Shown here: positions 1-11,835 of the stretch, piece after piece
Layout: every line of letters starts with the position of its first letter
Numbering within the stretch: the stretch's first letter is position 1
Source: Mnemiopsis leidyi
Lineage: Eukaryota > Ctenophora > Tentaculata > Lobata > Bolinopsidae
DNA length: 43,088 bases
Reading direction: 5' to 3'
Assembly (NCBI GenBank): GCA_000226015.1
Contig: JH152867.1
Span: forward strand, 62,629 to 105,716
Notes under the pieces: model-generated
What the model saw: only the letters and a program-made list of their open reading frames with translations
Database searches by the model: none
What the model was told of the DNA's origin: nothing
Made by a program: the position numbers and the translations under genes

Positions 1-2219
1 AAAATTTCATTAAAAAATGCGGTCCAGAACCTAAGTTATGACCGTTTTTAAATACCAGCCCATCAGTTCTCTTACTTCTGATAGCAAAAACAGTCTTAGC
101 TTCGGTTCTGAACATCATTTTCTGATGAAATTTTCAGGATTCTTTCTTGGTGACTAAGAGATGATGCATACCAATTTTTAGGATGATTGGAGCAAATTTG
201 ACGATTTTGAAATTTTAGCGTACTTTTGCGCACAATTGCGCATCAGACCTAAATTGCCCGGCGCATCAGTTTAAAAACTTTGGTATATCATCTGAGAGGC
301 ACAACAAACAAATTCTGAAAGTTTCATCAAAAAATATTGAACAGAAGTAAAGTTATGAGATATTTTCTTTTCCATGTAAGGATGCACCCAAATTTTAAAA
401 TCACCCTGTATCTGTGCAACAACGCTAGAAGTGATTTGTTATTTCACATGTAGGTTGATACTGCACTCTGCAGTTTTCCAGAACAACGCTTACCTGCTTC
501 TCCAGGTTACAAGACATTCGTTCGAGAGCGAGGGCTGGGTCCAGGAGTCCAGTCGGGGAGGATGTCATGGATTGGGCATCTTCCTCCTCCTTCGCTCCAG
601 GGCCTTTGTGAGATTCTGTAAAAAGATAATATCACGTACACAGTAATCAAACGGTTTAATCTTAAACCTGGCAGTACTTTGAAAAGAAATATAATGTTAT
701 GCCTGATGGCGACTTTCCGACACAGGTAAAAACAGTATCACCTTTCAATCGGTGAATCTGATCTTAAACAAGGTGTTTTATAAAATCTTGTTATGTAAAA
801 AAATACATATAAAAACATATCGTGCTGATATGACAGCAATAACAAGAAATAAACGCAGTATTAATTTACATCGATCTGACAGCTTACGGTGCATTTGGCT
901 TGTTAGACCGTTTAACCTAGTCTGCCTGTGATATGGATAAGAGCGTGGCCAAGAAAAGTGTGACTGGGCCCCCACTACACGTCGTGATAGCGGCTTTTTA
1001 CTCGTTCATTCGAACACTTTAAGCACAATCTCGAGTTCCAGCTCAGGGGATGGGCCTCAAGGTATTTATCAAGGCACTGCACCCGAGATTACTACCTATT
1101 CTTTGAGCATAATTTCGAGCTTTCTCATGAATCTGTGTACAGTATGACAACTGCCTCGCAGTCAGCATGGAGTCACAGCATTGTGCGTGAACGGTCCATC
1201 CCTGGACCTCGTATCTCACTGACCTTTAGACGCATGAAAAGTAGCGACCAGGCTGATACCGATAGCACTTCCCAGTTCCTATCCTGCAGCCGAGTTACCT
1301 GTCGCCACCCCCCTCCCCCATCGAACCCCTGTGCCAATTAAACCGCTGATAGCCATGGAGACAGTGGACAAATAGGATAATCTTGCTTCTTACAGATTCG
1401 GTCCTGAAAGACACGCCAGAGCATATCGTTGGTCGCATTGCCGATGGTAGCTATCGCTGTTCGAGAAGGTAAACTACTCGGAACTTACAGACGTCTTTAA
1501 CTCTGAAGCAGAATTTAAGTATTCTTATGTTGTTGCGATAGCATGTGAAGTCAACGATTTAGCTAGACATGGCCGCAGACCTGAGGTTTAAGCTGACATG
1601 AACGCTCAGCGTCTAGCTATCACCTGTGGTAAACACAAGAACACCACATTTGTATTCATGTCAATTCTGGGCACAGGCTACGACTAGCTCAACACGGCGG
1701 TCTCATGTTTCAATGAGTACATGTTCGAGTTACACGTTGAAATAACTATTTTAGTCAGCTAGTATTAGTAAAATGCGTCCCGATCTCCATCATGTACATG
1801 TTTCTGGTTAGTTAAGATGCTTAGTTTACCATATGTATAACAAATAAACGGATTTTCTAAATAATGTCTGACTGATAGCCACTCTAAGATAAGATGAGAC
1901 AAGATAGAAAATTGTAATTGTTATCTTTGTTGAATTTTGATTTTTGAATTATGAGTGTAACTCCGACGAATTTAGCCCCCGCAAGATAAGAGCTAGGTAC
2001 TGGTACTAAAGTATAGCAGGTGTATAGGTTATCAAATATAGACTGACATCTAAACCAAACAGTACTGAAATCAGTGCCCGAGCCAAGTGTCAGTCAGGTT
2101 ACGGTTATCTATAAATCTACTCTTATATATCTATTTCTTACTCCCAGTACAGTAAAAGTATTGTCATATTCTCACATCCCACCACACTAAAATTCTTACA
2201 TCTTAACGTCAAATGCAAC
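1..2219. other. Intergenic, repeat-like, no gene recognised
   Basis: Short open frames occur, for example around 431-646 and 1135-1341, but none resembles a known protein, has a credible splice context or shows coding bias. The first 400 bases are AT-rich and have the low-complexity look of an old repeat. I see nothing else to annotate. Confidence 0.5.
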
Positions 2220-3170
2220 TACAGAAAAGTACTTATGAATGCGAGTATTGTACCACATGTATCCTCAGCAAAAGCCAAAACCTGAAATTCTGGATTTGCG
2301 GAGAAACCAAGCACCAAAAGTGTCAAGGCATATCTAGTTTAGGGGCCTCAGCGATATTTATGTGTTAAAGATATCCTACCTATAGAGGAGTATGAGACAC
2401 GGACATCGTAAAACCATAAACTCACAAACGTATCACCACGTATCAGCACTAAGCCGTTTTAGTTACACAGCCATAGGTGTAATGGTTATGCAAACAACAG
2501 ATCGAAAGTAGTGTACTGTAAAAAGTGTACTGTAGTGTACTGTCAATTTTGCAAAAATTCTTATCACCCGAAATGCAGCAGAGAAACCCTACTCTGCTTA
2601 CAATGTTGCCATGAAACAATCCTTGGTTACAGTTGTAGCTACACAGGCGAACTATTCGGTACAACACTTCCCACAAACACCTTTTTCAACCCCTATCATC
2701 CGCTCAACATCATGAAAGATATACGAACCAGTGACACAGTAGCTGCTAAAAATGAAGTTTGGTCTGGTGCATCACAACATTGTCCATATCATATACGACC
2801 ACGACTCCCATGGCCAGGAACTTGTAGAGATAACAGCCAGCCACGGATTTTTACAAGTAATCTCATTACCCACACGTGTTACTGACCACAGTGCAACTCT
2901 TATTGACTACATCTATATAAACTAAACTGATAGTGTTGTCAGCTCTAACATCATAAGCCTGGACATCACTGATCATCTAGGTAGTTAACGTAATTATTTC
3001 ACTCAATAAGAACTTTAATAAGACAGTTATGCCAGCAAATCGAATGGCAGACTCAAATACATGCAACTATAGGGTTTTTAATTCGGCCAACAACGAAAAC
3101 TTTAAAAATCGTATACAGGTGTAACAAATACAAACTGTGTCACGCAAATTTTTAACAGATTGGTATGATT
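2220..3170 (+). pseudogene. Decayed non-LTR retrotransposon, zinc-finger and endonuclease part
   Basis: Pieces in shifting frames read like the 5' half of a LINE of the jockey/CR1 type. At 2233-2370 and 2511-2610 there are Cys/His-rich stretches (CKKC, CQFC, YHPKC, CLQCC) like the PHD-type finger many invertebrate LINEs carry before the endonuclease. At 2770-2922 a frame reads HGFLQVISLPTRVTDHSATL followed by IDY, the familiar end of the apurinic endonuclease domain (usual form PTRVT..S.TLIDHIFTN). After a stop at 2923, a weaker match with DITDHL and YRVFNSANNENFKN follows to about 3110. Frameshifts and stops show it is dead. The family level is from memory of such elements; the exact clade is not determined. 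Confidence 0.65.
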
Positions 3171-3574
3171 TATATTTAATTTTTTCTCTTTTTACTATGT
3201 AATAAATTTTAAGTATGATCACTATTTAAATTATTTTTAATGGCTTTTAGATGCCAGCCCGGTTAGGGCAACAATCAATCAAAACCCTAGAACGTACTTG
3301 ATATAGCAATACCAGGCCAGGATTTCCTTGTCAAGTATGAGGTGGCAAGTGACTGTATGAGGCCTTGTCTTTCCTCCTCGCAGTCTGGATTCAGAATGAC
3401 CTTGCTTTGGATGTAGTAAACAAGGTGTGGTTCTACGACCTGCCGAAAATTTCGTTAAGGGGATGTCGCACTAAGACATAAAATATCTATGTATAATCTG
3501 TAAATTTAGTAAAAGAATGTGAATCGAGAAAAGTATATAATATAAAATCTATGACTCAAAAATATACAGTAGGA
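3171..3574. other. Intergenic, downstream of the TRPC gene
   Basis: AT-rich sequence between the LINE relic and the 3' end of the minus-strand TRPC gene. No convincing additional TRPC exon was found here, although a last exon cannot be excluded because a good donor lies just before the proposed stop. Confidence 0.4.
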
Positions 3575-5821
3575 CTACTGTACCTGATTTTTTCCTCCGA
3601 AAAGAGTGACCTTGTTGGAATCCCCAAACATTCTCACTAATGCCTGAGCAGTAAGACTGATAGGTAGTGAGATCAGGTTGAAAGGTATAATCGAGGGGTG
3701 AAGGAGAGAAAACTCGTGGGTTAACTTGACAGAGAGGAATTTCCATTCCGTTTCAAACCTTTTCTTTGCTTTGGTGTACTGGTAGTTAATCATAGCAAAG
3801 AGAATCATTATAAGCAGCCCTGATGATAGAACGATATAGCAGGCGATCAATAGCAATGCCATTATGTGTGCACTGTATTCCTCAAAGTCTTTAAGATCAA
3901 CCAAGGAGAAACTAGCCCAAAACAGTGTTGTGCTGATGCTGATGTAATGGGAAAAACTGGAAGATAGGGTAGGGGTAGAGGTCTTGTTGTCGTTGGAGTA
4001 CAAGTCATACGCGGTAAATATTTTAGTGATGGCAATACTGAATGAAATGTTCATTATCATGAGGATTGCAAGGAACCTCAGAAGTTCCCAGAAGAAGTGT
4101 CTCATGGAAACGAGTATTGGCCCGAGAAACTTGGTCACTTGCATCACATAAACTATTTGAAGTATGTGCAATATTGTTGCAACAGCATACAATATGTCAG
4201 CAGCAAATAGCAGCAAGGTTAAGGAAGTCTCAGCAGTACTGGTGTAAATTCTGATGCCGAAAAGTACTGCAAAGAAGAGCAGGTAAAAACAGTCAAATAC
4301 CACTCTCAGTACAGATACTTTAAATGAATTCAGGCGTATTACTTTATAATATTTGATACAGTCTGAAAACAGTTTTCCTAATAACCAGCAATATGCTAAT
4401 TTTTCAACACATGTTAAGTTTTGACTTGTTTTGTCGGTACATATGAGCATGAGTATTACAAAGAATATGATGTGGGAGGTAACAAAGGAGAAAAAGCAAA
4501 GACAGGGTGATCCAATCAATTGGATCAGCTCATTGAGTTGCTGTAGGTTTCCCACAACAAGACCATACATTAACCAGAAAGGCACCAGAAGCGGTGCAAG
4601 CAGCACCTTGACAACAGCACCAATAAAACACCAGCAGCTAGTTTGCAATCTGTCAAGCTCCCCAAGCCATTGCTTTTCACACACAACTTGGATCCAAGGC
4701 TGAGTGAGAAATTCTTTCTCATTGTACATCAGAGCTCTCCCAAATGTGTTGTCAGCATTTTTCATTGAGAGAAGTAATTCTGCATCGCTGGGCACCTGGC
4801 AGCATGCCAAAAAATCCTTGGCAAATGTTTGGCATTGTTTGGCTAGATGTTCATACATGTCAGCATGCTCAGTGCTGATACGGGCAGCAACAAGACAAGC
4901 CTCTTCTAAGTCAAGAGCAATATCTATTGGACTGAGACATGAACAAAGAACCTCTGGTTCCACAAGCTCTTGAAGGGCTTCAAAATTTGGCGGAGTTTCT
5001 TGAAGCTCCAGGATGCTTATCTCACTCAACTCTAAATCTACTTTAACATCAAGTGTTCCGTAGAGTTCACTGTCATTAATATTGGAGAGGACAGCAAAAG
5101 CTAACTTCATATCAGCCCCCTTTGACACAATATGTTTGATAACATCTTGATTTCTGCTTTCTAAAGCACAGACTAAAGGATGCTTCCTAGCTTGTTTGTC
5201 TAAATGCCGGGAAGGATTCAGATCTGCTCCATACTGAAGTAAAAGGTCTATGCAAGGGATACTTCCATTCTTTATTGCACAGCTGAAACAAGTACATTAG
5301 TTTCAACGTATCATGAAGGTCTATTGAAGACCTTTATGTTTGGCTAAAAACAAGTAGATTTCAGATTGAACATGGAAAGGACACTTGCCAGGATTAACAT
5401 TAAACAAAATTCACCAATCGAACCTGAGAGGAGTCAAGGGATCAAGTCCCTCTGTTCTGCACAAAGAGTTGACATCTACTGTCCCTGAGTCTAAGATAGT
5501 CCTCAAACCTGAAAGAGCAGAATTCAAAATCTTTGAACCACACATCTAAGAGGCAGTGTAAATTATGCTCTCTGAATTTAAATGGGTTTAAAGGGAATTG
5601 AATAAGTCATTCCTCATTACTAGCCATGTTACACCATTGCACTAAAGGCAAATTTTAGAAATAAGATACAAAAATATTGATACAAAGACTGCTAAGCAAT
5701 TTCTCAAAACAAAAGTACCTTCTAATTGACCATTTCTAGCTAATTCATGCAAAGATCTCGTATGCAAGTAAGCTTCAATGGCGATAGAGTCATCTTTGGC
5801 TATATCAGAGTCTTCGATCAT
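3575..5821 (-). CDS. TRPC-like cation channel, three exons
   Basis: Predicted calcium-permeable, TRPC-family plasma-membrane channel. Exons (minus strand): 5821-5719, 5508-5424 and 5282-3575. Phases agree, giving about 631 residues, short for TRPC (usually 750-950). The ATG at 5821 follows an upstream in-frame TGA. Exons 1-2 and the start of exon 3 encode about two to three ankyrin repeats (LHELARNGQLEG; PLSCAIKNGSIPCIDLLLQ). A TRP_2-type N-terminal domain follows (SPIDIALDLEEA, AKQCQTFAKDFL, EFLTQPW), then six hydrophobic segments. The pore region carries LFWASFSLVDL, matching the LFW signature, and the TRP box reads EWKFLSVKL (family EWKFARAKLW). The last residues NQ-VQ-stop span a good donor (CAG then GTACAG), so translation may instead splice to an unseen exon with the CIRB region. 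The family call is firm; the C-terminus is open. Confidence 0.88.
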
Positions 5822-6189
5822 CAGATCTATTATGATGTATAATAGTTTAAGTTTGATTCAAAAATTAGTTCTAAAATAAAGAACATTTTCTAATTACCTT
5901 ATATGGACTGCATATATCAAAAGTAGTAAATTGTTGCCAGTTAAATACAGGAAAATGTTTGCAGTGCCTAGCCAGGGCTGCCGGGCACCAACAAAGACAT
6001 ATGCACAAGCAAATTACACATACGGAATCATGTTTTAAAACTGTCCAACCAACTTGAAGAATAAGTTTAGAAATTTATCAGGTGGAGAAACTGTGATAAC
6101 TGCATTCTTCACATAAGTAGATCTACTTCACGTAAAGAGTTCTATTATCTTGGTTCTAAATGCCTGAATAACTTATCCAATGCACAACC
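5822..6189. other. Upstream region of TRPC gene
   Basis: AT-rich sequence between the TRPC start and the inverted-repeat element. It should hold the TRPC promoter and 5' UTR, but no TATA box or other clear site is visible. Confidence 0.35.
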
Positions 6190-7000
6190 AGCAGCCCCAG
6201 CTACCCCAGGGGCGCCGTCATAAAAATATGGGACAATTTTGCAAGATTAACTAAGCGACTAGCAAAATGGTGTGTTTTGTTCAAAAATTTCACTATTTAT
6301 TTAGATTTTTCGGCCATATTTCCACAATTAGCTCCCAGTGAGCCCTTATACCTGCGCGACTAGCAAAATCGCGTGTTTGGTTTAATAACTTCACTATTTA
6401 TTTAGATTTTTGGAACATATTATCACAAATAGCCCCCAGTAAGTTCTTACACCAGGGGCAACACGCTTTTTCACTCCTACAACGCCACTGATTCAGCTAC
6501 TTCGGAGTGGCCAGATTATGTGTAGGGCGGCACTGTGCCGCCCCCCACTAGCAGGGTAAGCGGGGGCGGTCTTTACGCCACTGAGCTGCTCTATTTCTGT
6601 ATTTACATTTTCTGTTAAATCTTTTCCATCCCCCTTTTCCTAAGGTCAGCTGACTCCAGATCAGGGGATTAACTACTGATGACATGGGGCTTCCCTAGCC
6701 ATTGAGATCTCTATTTAAGATCCACTATAATAATAGTGAAAGGAAACAGCAGTGGGGTAAGGTTGTAGGTCTAGTCAATAGGGCACCTCTCCGCAATGAA
6801 AATGGGCCCCTAAGTGGCGCCCCTGGTATAAAGGGTCAGTTGTGAAAATATTGCCTCAAAAATCTAAATAAACAGTAAAATAATTAAACCAGACGCGCGA
6901 TTTTGCTTCTCATGCAATAAGTCTTGCAAAATTGTCCCATATTTTTATGAAGATTTGGCACCTCCTATGAAGGTGCCCTCCGGCGTAGCCAGGGCATCAT
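6190..7000. mobile_element. Non-autonomous DNA element, family A, long terminal inverted repeats
   Basis: The left end (6190-6300) and right end (about 6890-7000) are inverted copies. ATAAAAATATGGGACAATTT at the left recurs as its reverse complement near 6925-6955. The outer edges also match: AGCTACCCCAGGGGCGCC at the left, GGCACC...CCGGCGTAGCCAGGGC at the right. The left arm is internally duplicated: two roughly 100-base copies beginning GCGACTAGCAAAAT lie at about 6256-6350 and 6357-6455. There is no coding capacity, so this looks like a MITE or deletion derivative. Two further copies of the same end occur at 10841-10896 and about 11204-11330. The superfamily is not determined. Confidence 0.65.
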
Positions 7001-7048
7001 TAAGCTGCTTGAATACAGAAGGACTTCTAGCTGATTGAAGGACAAGAT

Positions 7049-7440
7049 CAAGTGCTACTAACAAAATACATTAAGCACAAGATAGACTTAATCCCTGGCA
7101 GTTCACCTTTGTGCAGTAAATCTCACAGTGAGACTACTGACCACATCTTGAATGGCTGTGCAAAACTTTCACAGACTGTCTACAAAGCAAGGCACGACAA
7201 GGTATCTGCCGCTGTTCACTGGAGTCTGGACAAGGAGTACGGTTTTGACCATTCCTCCAAGTTCTATGAGCGCGGGCAGAAAAAGTCCAACAAAATGATG
7301 GTACCAAACTCCTGTGGAACTTTCATGTGCAGTCGGGGCTTCATGTGCAGTCGAACAATGTCATCGAGCATTGCCTGGGCACCTGAGTCCTTATTGTCTA
7401 CAAAAACGATCGGATAGAAACAAAGATAGAGCCACCCAGC
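7049..7440 (+). pseudogene. Decayed LINE reverse transcriptase C-terminus
   Basis: An open frame from 7052 reads KYIKHKIDLIPGSSPLCSKS, then ETTDHILNGCAKLSQTVYKA and HDKVSAAVHW with KEYGFDHSSKFYE. This matches the cysteine-rich tail after the reverse transcriptase domain in many marine-invertebrate LINEs (pattern C..C...ETI.HI..GC..LAQ.EY..RHD.V....HW.L). A second frame then gives LLWNFHVQ and VIEH, the expected continuation, so a frameshift has occurred. A 14-base direct repeat (TTCATGTGCAGTCG twice, 7322-7355) lies near the break. Only the 3' part remains. Confidence 0.65.
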
Positions 7441-8440
7441 ACCCGGTAAATTATCGAGCACTTCAGAACAGACCTGCTACTTGTAAAGAAGAAAACCAAG
7501 AAAGCTTACATTGCATCATTCATATATAACTTATAAGTAGTCCCTGGAAGCCAGTAGCCTTTGGAATACCTTTCGGCAGATGGTTGGCCTATATGACTTC
7601 AACATGAACCAAAATGCATACAAGAATAAACTAAAAAACAAAATTTTGCTTTCTCAGCAAAAGGGTGATATTAATAATTGGGAACCTTTGTTAAACTTTG
7701 CAAATTCAACATAAAATCCTTAATAGCAACCAGTAATAATGAGCTGTATTTATTGTTTGCCTGGCACTTTCCTTTGTTTCTCCGACAAATTAAAAAAAAC
7801 TTACTTGACTAACACCCTACCTAGCACAACCTCAAGATGTGTTTGTACAATCTATGATAATATGTTTATGAGTCAATAAAAAACAATATTTCAATAAAAC
7901 AATATTTCAATTTAATGTCATTTTACATTCAATCGAAAAGGAAACATTACATATAAAAATATCAAAGTATGGTATGGTAATGTCTCATCCTAACTTAGTA
8001 TAATTTATGCTACCTANAATTTATGCTACCGAGTATGTAGCTGTTGATTGTTTGAGACTCATCTGACTTGATCGACATGCATAGCAAAAATTTATGATTT
8101 CACAATCTTAACTACCATTGAAAATTCATTGCTGTATTGGGGTTCAAAAAAGGGTCATTGTTAGCCAAAAGCGTAATGGTCCTAAATCTCAGCCTCTTGC
8201 AGCGCCTGCTAACATCTGTTGGCAGAACTCCCCTAGTGTCGATCTTGTCACCAATTAGATTTTTAACTTTTTTAATGATTTATTTTGTTGATTAAAGAGA
8301 TTTGAATTTAATATTTTGTTTTACTCTGAATATTTTGTTTTACTCTGGTGATGTCAAGATTACAGAATAAAATATTGAAAAACTAAGACTTGAAACGGGA
8401 AATCAGGACAGTTTGGCAAAAAAAGAAAGTCTCAGTGGTG
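7441..8440. other. Intergenic, AT-rich
   Basis: No gene recognised. There are short local duplications (around 7875-7915 and 8305-8350) and one ambiguous base at 8017. Confidence 0.4.
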
Positions 8441-8442
8441 CT

Positions 8443-8522
8443 TGGCTGACTTTGTCCGACCCTCATCACTCATTCATGGGAATAAAATGACAAGAGGGTT
8501 AGGTGCGCGCTGCCGTACAAAG
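8443..8522. repeat. Solo half of the fold-back MITE
   Basis: TGACTTTGTCCGACCCTCAT through GGTGCGCGCTGCCGTAC repeats, with substitutions, the right arm of the fold-back element at 9412-9592. Only one arm is present. Confidence 0.55.
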
Positions 8523-9408
8523 TGGTGCTAAAAAGCTTTGAGTTTTAAGGTTCTTGCCAAGTATCTTGTAATATATATCATATATACCTCCTGATCTTTT
8601 TGTGTACATACACTCTGCTTTAATTGATCTGCAATGTATTTACATTTTTTAACGAAACGATCACGTTCAGCTTTTGCGTTCACCACCGGATGTGGCTGCG
8701 TTGCAGCCTCGCGCGTAGCGTGGGTAAGCACTTAGTTAAGTGAGTTATTAAATGATTAATTAATTATTTTCTTGGCCTTGGTCGCAATGCAATTGGGTTA
8801 TGCAATTCAATGCTTAAAGAAGCTATTGTGTTTGCTAATAACACGAATATCCTTGTGTGAGCTTATGGCGCGAAATTAGGACGGGCTTGTCCGTTGTCGA
8901 GGTGTTACCCGACCCGCGCGCGGCTCGCAGTTTTCTGCTCTCCTCGTTCGTTAGAACGTTAGACGGATATCATCTCGTCAAGCTTGTCCGGTGATACCCG
9001 ACTCACGCAGCTAAAGCTGAGAACGTTAGACGGATATAATCTCGTCAAGGACGGGCGAGTTCAGAGTTTGAAGCAAAAGCTTACCGGGCGGTGCACGGTT
9101 CTTTTTAATTAGTTTCTCTGATCCTATCAAAGCAAACTACAGAGACGGAGGTCCCTAAGCAACGCAAAAGCTTGATAAGCCATTATAGCCCTGTAGCTCG
9201 CGCTGCGCTTTTGCGTCGCGCGCCCAGGCCAGAATTAATGCGTGAGAGCGCGTGATGGCCGCGACAGTAGGTTATCAACCTACAACGTATAAGTCAGTAA
9301 AAGGCTTATTAAACTTCTCAATATTGAAAGCTCAAGGTATGTACCGCGGAAATGATTGGTGTGGATATAACTTTATCAAGTTCGCGCCAGTTATTAGTTA
9401 AGTTGTAC
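8523..9408. other. Intergenic repeat sequence with internal direct repeats
   Basis: Mostly repeat-like and locally GC-rich. A roughly 30-base unit, AGAACGTTAGACGGATAT followed by ATCTCGTCAAG, occurs twice (about 8953-8982 and 9021-9050). The sequence ACCGGGCGGTGCACGG at about 9081 recurs diverged near 9936, so another old repeat family is present. No coding sequence seen. Confidence 0.4.
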
Positions 9409-9411
9409 AGC

Positions 9412-9592
9412 AGCGCGCACCCTCTCGTCATTTTATTCGCTTCGAAGGAGGGTCGGACAAAGTCAAACAAAGGAATTAGTAAACTACTGAGTGCGATAGC
9501 CAAATATTGTCTGACTTTGTCCGGCCCTCATTCGAAGCAGCAAATAAAATGGAGAACAAAATGACGGGAGGGTGCGCGCTGCTGAACAAGCC
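9412..9592. mobile_element. Fold-back MITE with roughly 65-base inverted arms
   Basis: The left arm begins CAGCAGCGCGCACCCTC and runs through TCATTTTATTCGCTTCGAA to GGACAAAGTCA. The right arm is its inverted copy, from GACTTTGTCCGGCCCTCA to GAGGGTGCGCGCTGCTG. The short centre has no coding content. The arms could form a long hairpin. The superfamily is unknown. Confidence 0.65.
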
Positions 9593-10840
9593 AAATGACA
9601 CGCAATATTATATTATAAATTATTATCATAGTGAATTGTGTTACAACTTTTCACGCTGAATTTGCCGCGCGTTTCTTGCGCCCAATACTTTTGGCACATT
9701 TACGGCACATGGATTAGGCACTAAGTGTGTTTATGTAGTACGCTGCTTTGTGCAGTACTGTTGTAAACTGCCATACTCGGGTGGGTTTGTCCCTATGTCT
9801 GAAAATTCTGATGACAGTGGTCTAAGACTCTAAGTAAGGAAAATTACCAAATGCTGATGCAACAATTATAAAACCAAATTTATAGCCACGTCCTGACAGT
9901 ATTGTCTGTGATGTTTTAGCGGTATGAACTGTTTTACCGGGCGATGCGCGGCTCTCTCTACGTAGCCTGAGGTCCCCAGGTAAGAACTGTTTTACAATAT
10001 GCTTGATCGTTTAAGTGTAGTAACTCTGAAATGGCTGTAGACTCACAAAGCTAACTTAACTTATCTAAGAAAAGCTTCAATAATAAAGTAAAACCGGGTG
10101 AGAGCTAATGAACAACATTTTCATCTTTTGGCAGCTCTTCTTTGCTCCCTTGGTCCGGATAAATCTGGGACAAGTTCATTCGGCTGACTGTCTGTTTTTC
10201 CTTATATAAGAATTAATCCATATCTTCTGACAAACCAATTGAGACGTATCACTGTACGTGAAGTCTCAATGTATAGGAATAGCGTTGGCACATGAACCTC
10301 TTTGAGTCTCGCCTACTTGCCAGCCCTGTTTTCTCTTTTGTGGGGATTGGAGGCTTGGCGAGTGCTTGCCAGTCATGATCACTAAACACTAAACTGATAC
10401 ATTACCCTTACCATAATGATAACCTCGCTTACCATAATACCAGAAACAGTTGACTCATGTCTGAAAAGTGACCGAACGTGAATAATCTATCAAAGTTTTA
10501 TCTACATTCACGGGAAAGCAAGACTGCTGCTTGTGACTGGCTAGTACAATGGTTGTTTTTTAGAAGCGCTGAAAATTATGTTTGAAACTCTGGTGGGATC
10601 AGGAATAACCTAACTTGACTTTTAAGGAATATTGATAATTATACTTATAGCCCTATTTTTGCTGTCACAGCGAATGATAAAAACTTAAGCAACGTCAAAT
10701 GTATCTACTTTCTTTACCGAGTATCCTTATATACCGTGATGACTGTAGCACGCATTTAAAAATAATTTTTTGATCTAGCATTTATTTACTGATTAGTGTT
10801 TGTTGTAAAATTTACATTATTGAGAGACAGCGGCGTAACA
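9593..10840. other. Intergenic, no gene seen
   Basis: AT-rich, with a diverged copy of the 9081 repeat near 9936-9990 (accgggcgatgcgcgg). No open frame or RNA gene could be supported. Confidence 0.4.
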
Positions 10841-10896
10841 ATGCCCCGGCTACACCGGGGGGTGCTGTCATAAGGGGGCGCCAAATCGTCATAAAG
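10841..10896. repeat. End fragment of DNA element family A
   Basis: GCCCCGGCTACACCGG, then GGTGCTGTCATAAG and GCGCCAAATCGTCATAAA, match the reverse complement of the right end of the 6190-7000 element. The copy is cut off where a family B element begins at 10897. Confidence 0.55.
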
Positions 10897-11010
10897 GCAG
10901 TATCCAAGAAGCATCCTGGTTCTGGTACTGGTTCGCGTACTGGTTTGGCAATCCCCGAACCAGTCCGGACTAGTTATGATATGATAACAAGTAGGTCACA
11001 GATCGCAGAT
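10897..11010. mobile_element. Deleted copy of GCAGTATCC element (family B)
   Basis: It begins GCAGTATCCAAGAAGC, the same terminus as the element at 11836. It then jumps to sequence matching that element's 11980-12060 part (GCGTACTGGTT, GAACCAGTCCG, CTAGTT). This looks like an internally deleted, single-ended copy placed next to a family A end. Confidence 0.55.
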
Positions 11011-11203
11011 GCAAATTGCCGAGTTTGTTACCCAGGGCTGTGTCAGGCCCTGGGGTCTGCAGGTTGGACCTCAAGCAGGTCTAATGAGGGGAGCTGATGG
11101 GGTGACCCTCAAAGTTGACTGACAGAGAGTTGAAAGGGGACCCTCTCTCTTGATGTCTAAAACCAACCTTTTGCATGAGTAAGTATTTCTCACCTGGCAG
11201 ACC

Positions 11204-11330
11204 CTGCTATGCTGGGTAACATCATGAGGGTGTTCCAAATCCTCATTAAAATGTGGGACAATTCTGCAAGATTATTTGCATTTCTAGCAAAAATAAATTC
11301 ACTATTTATTTTATTTTTTTCAGATATTTT
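11204..11330. repeat. Diverged end of DNA element family A
   Basis: CCCTGCTATGCTGGGTAACA, then CCAAATCCTCATTAAAATG and GGGACAATTCTGCAAGATTA, align with the end of the 6190-7000 element. More mutated than the other copies. Confidence 0.5.
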
Positions 11331-11835
11331 TTCATGAATTGCTGCTAGTTAGCCCTTGATCTTTCATTCATTTATAGTTATAAATCATGGCATAGATCCT
11401 TTTAAAGAAAAGGACTGCTCCACTGTTCAAGAAGGGACAAATAAAGAAACTCAGTTTTACTCTTTTTTAACTGAAGAATCTATGGGTGTTTCATTGTAAG
11501 TATAAACAACCAGTTGCATCATTTCTCTAATGGTGTTAAAGGGTTAACCTTATGCATCTACTACGCCCCAAAAAAGCTGATCCCCTCTCATTCTCTTCAT
11601 ATAAGTTGAGAGTCTCAGAATTAGTATAATTTTATTATGGCCAATAATTTTAAAATTGTTTAAAGCATATTTAAACTATAGCTAAAATTAAAAATCAAAA
11701 TTCTAATTAAAATCAATTTAAATATTTTAGTGCGGTTACATTCCTACTTCCTAGTACTGGCAAAATCCTGGTCCCTGCACTTTTTACCGATCCCTTACGT
11801 GCTAAAAAGCCCTTCTGGCGAATCATTAGTTTAGA
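11331..11835. other. Intergenic, no gene seen
   Basis: AT-rich filler between the family A relic and the family B element. Nothing supportable found. Confidence 0.4.

Noticed and set aside
1135-1341. 68-codon plus-strand open frame
   Set aside because: No recognisable motif, no splice or promoter context, in repeat-like DNA.
9352-9564. Plus-strand 70-codon open frame and its antisense partner
   Set aside because: It lies almost wholly in the palindromic fold-back MITE and has no protein similarity.
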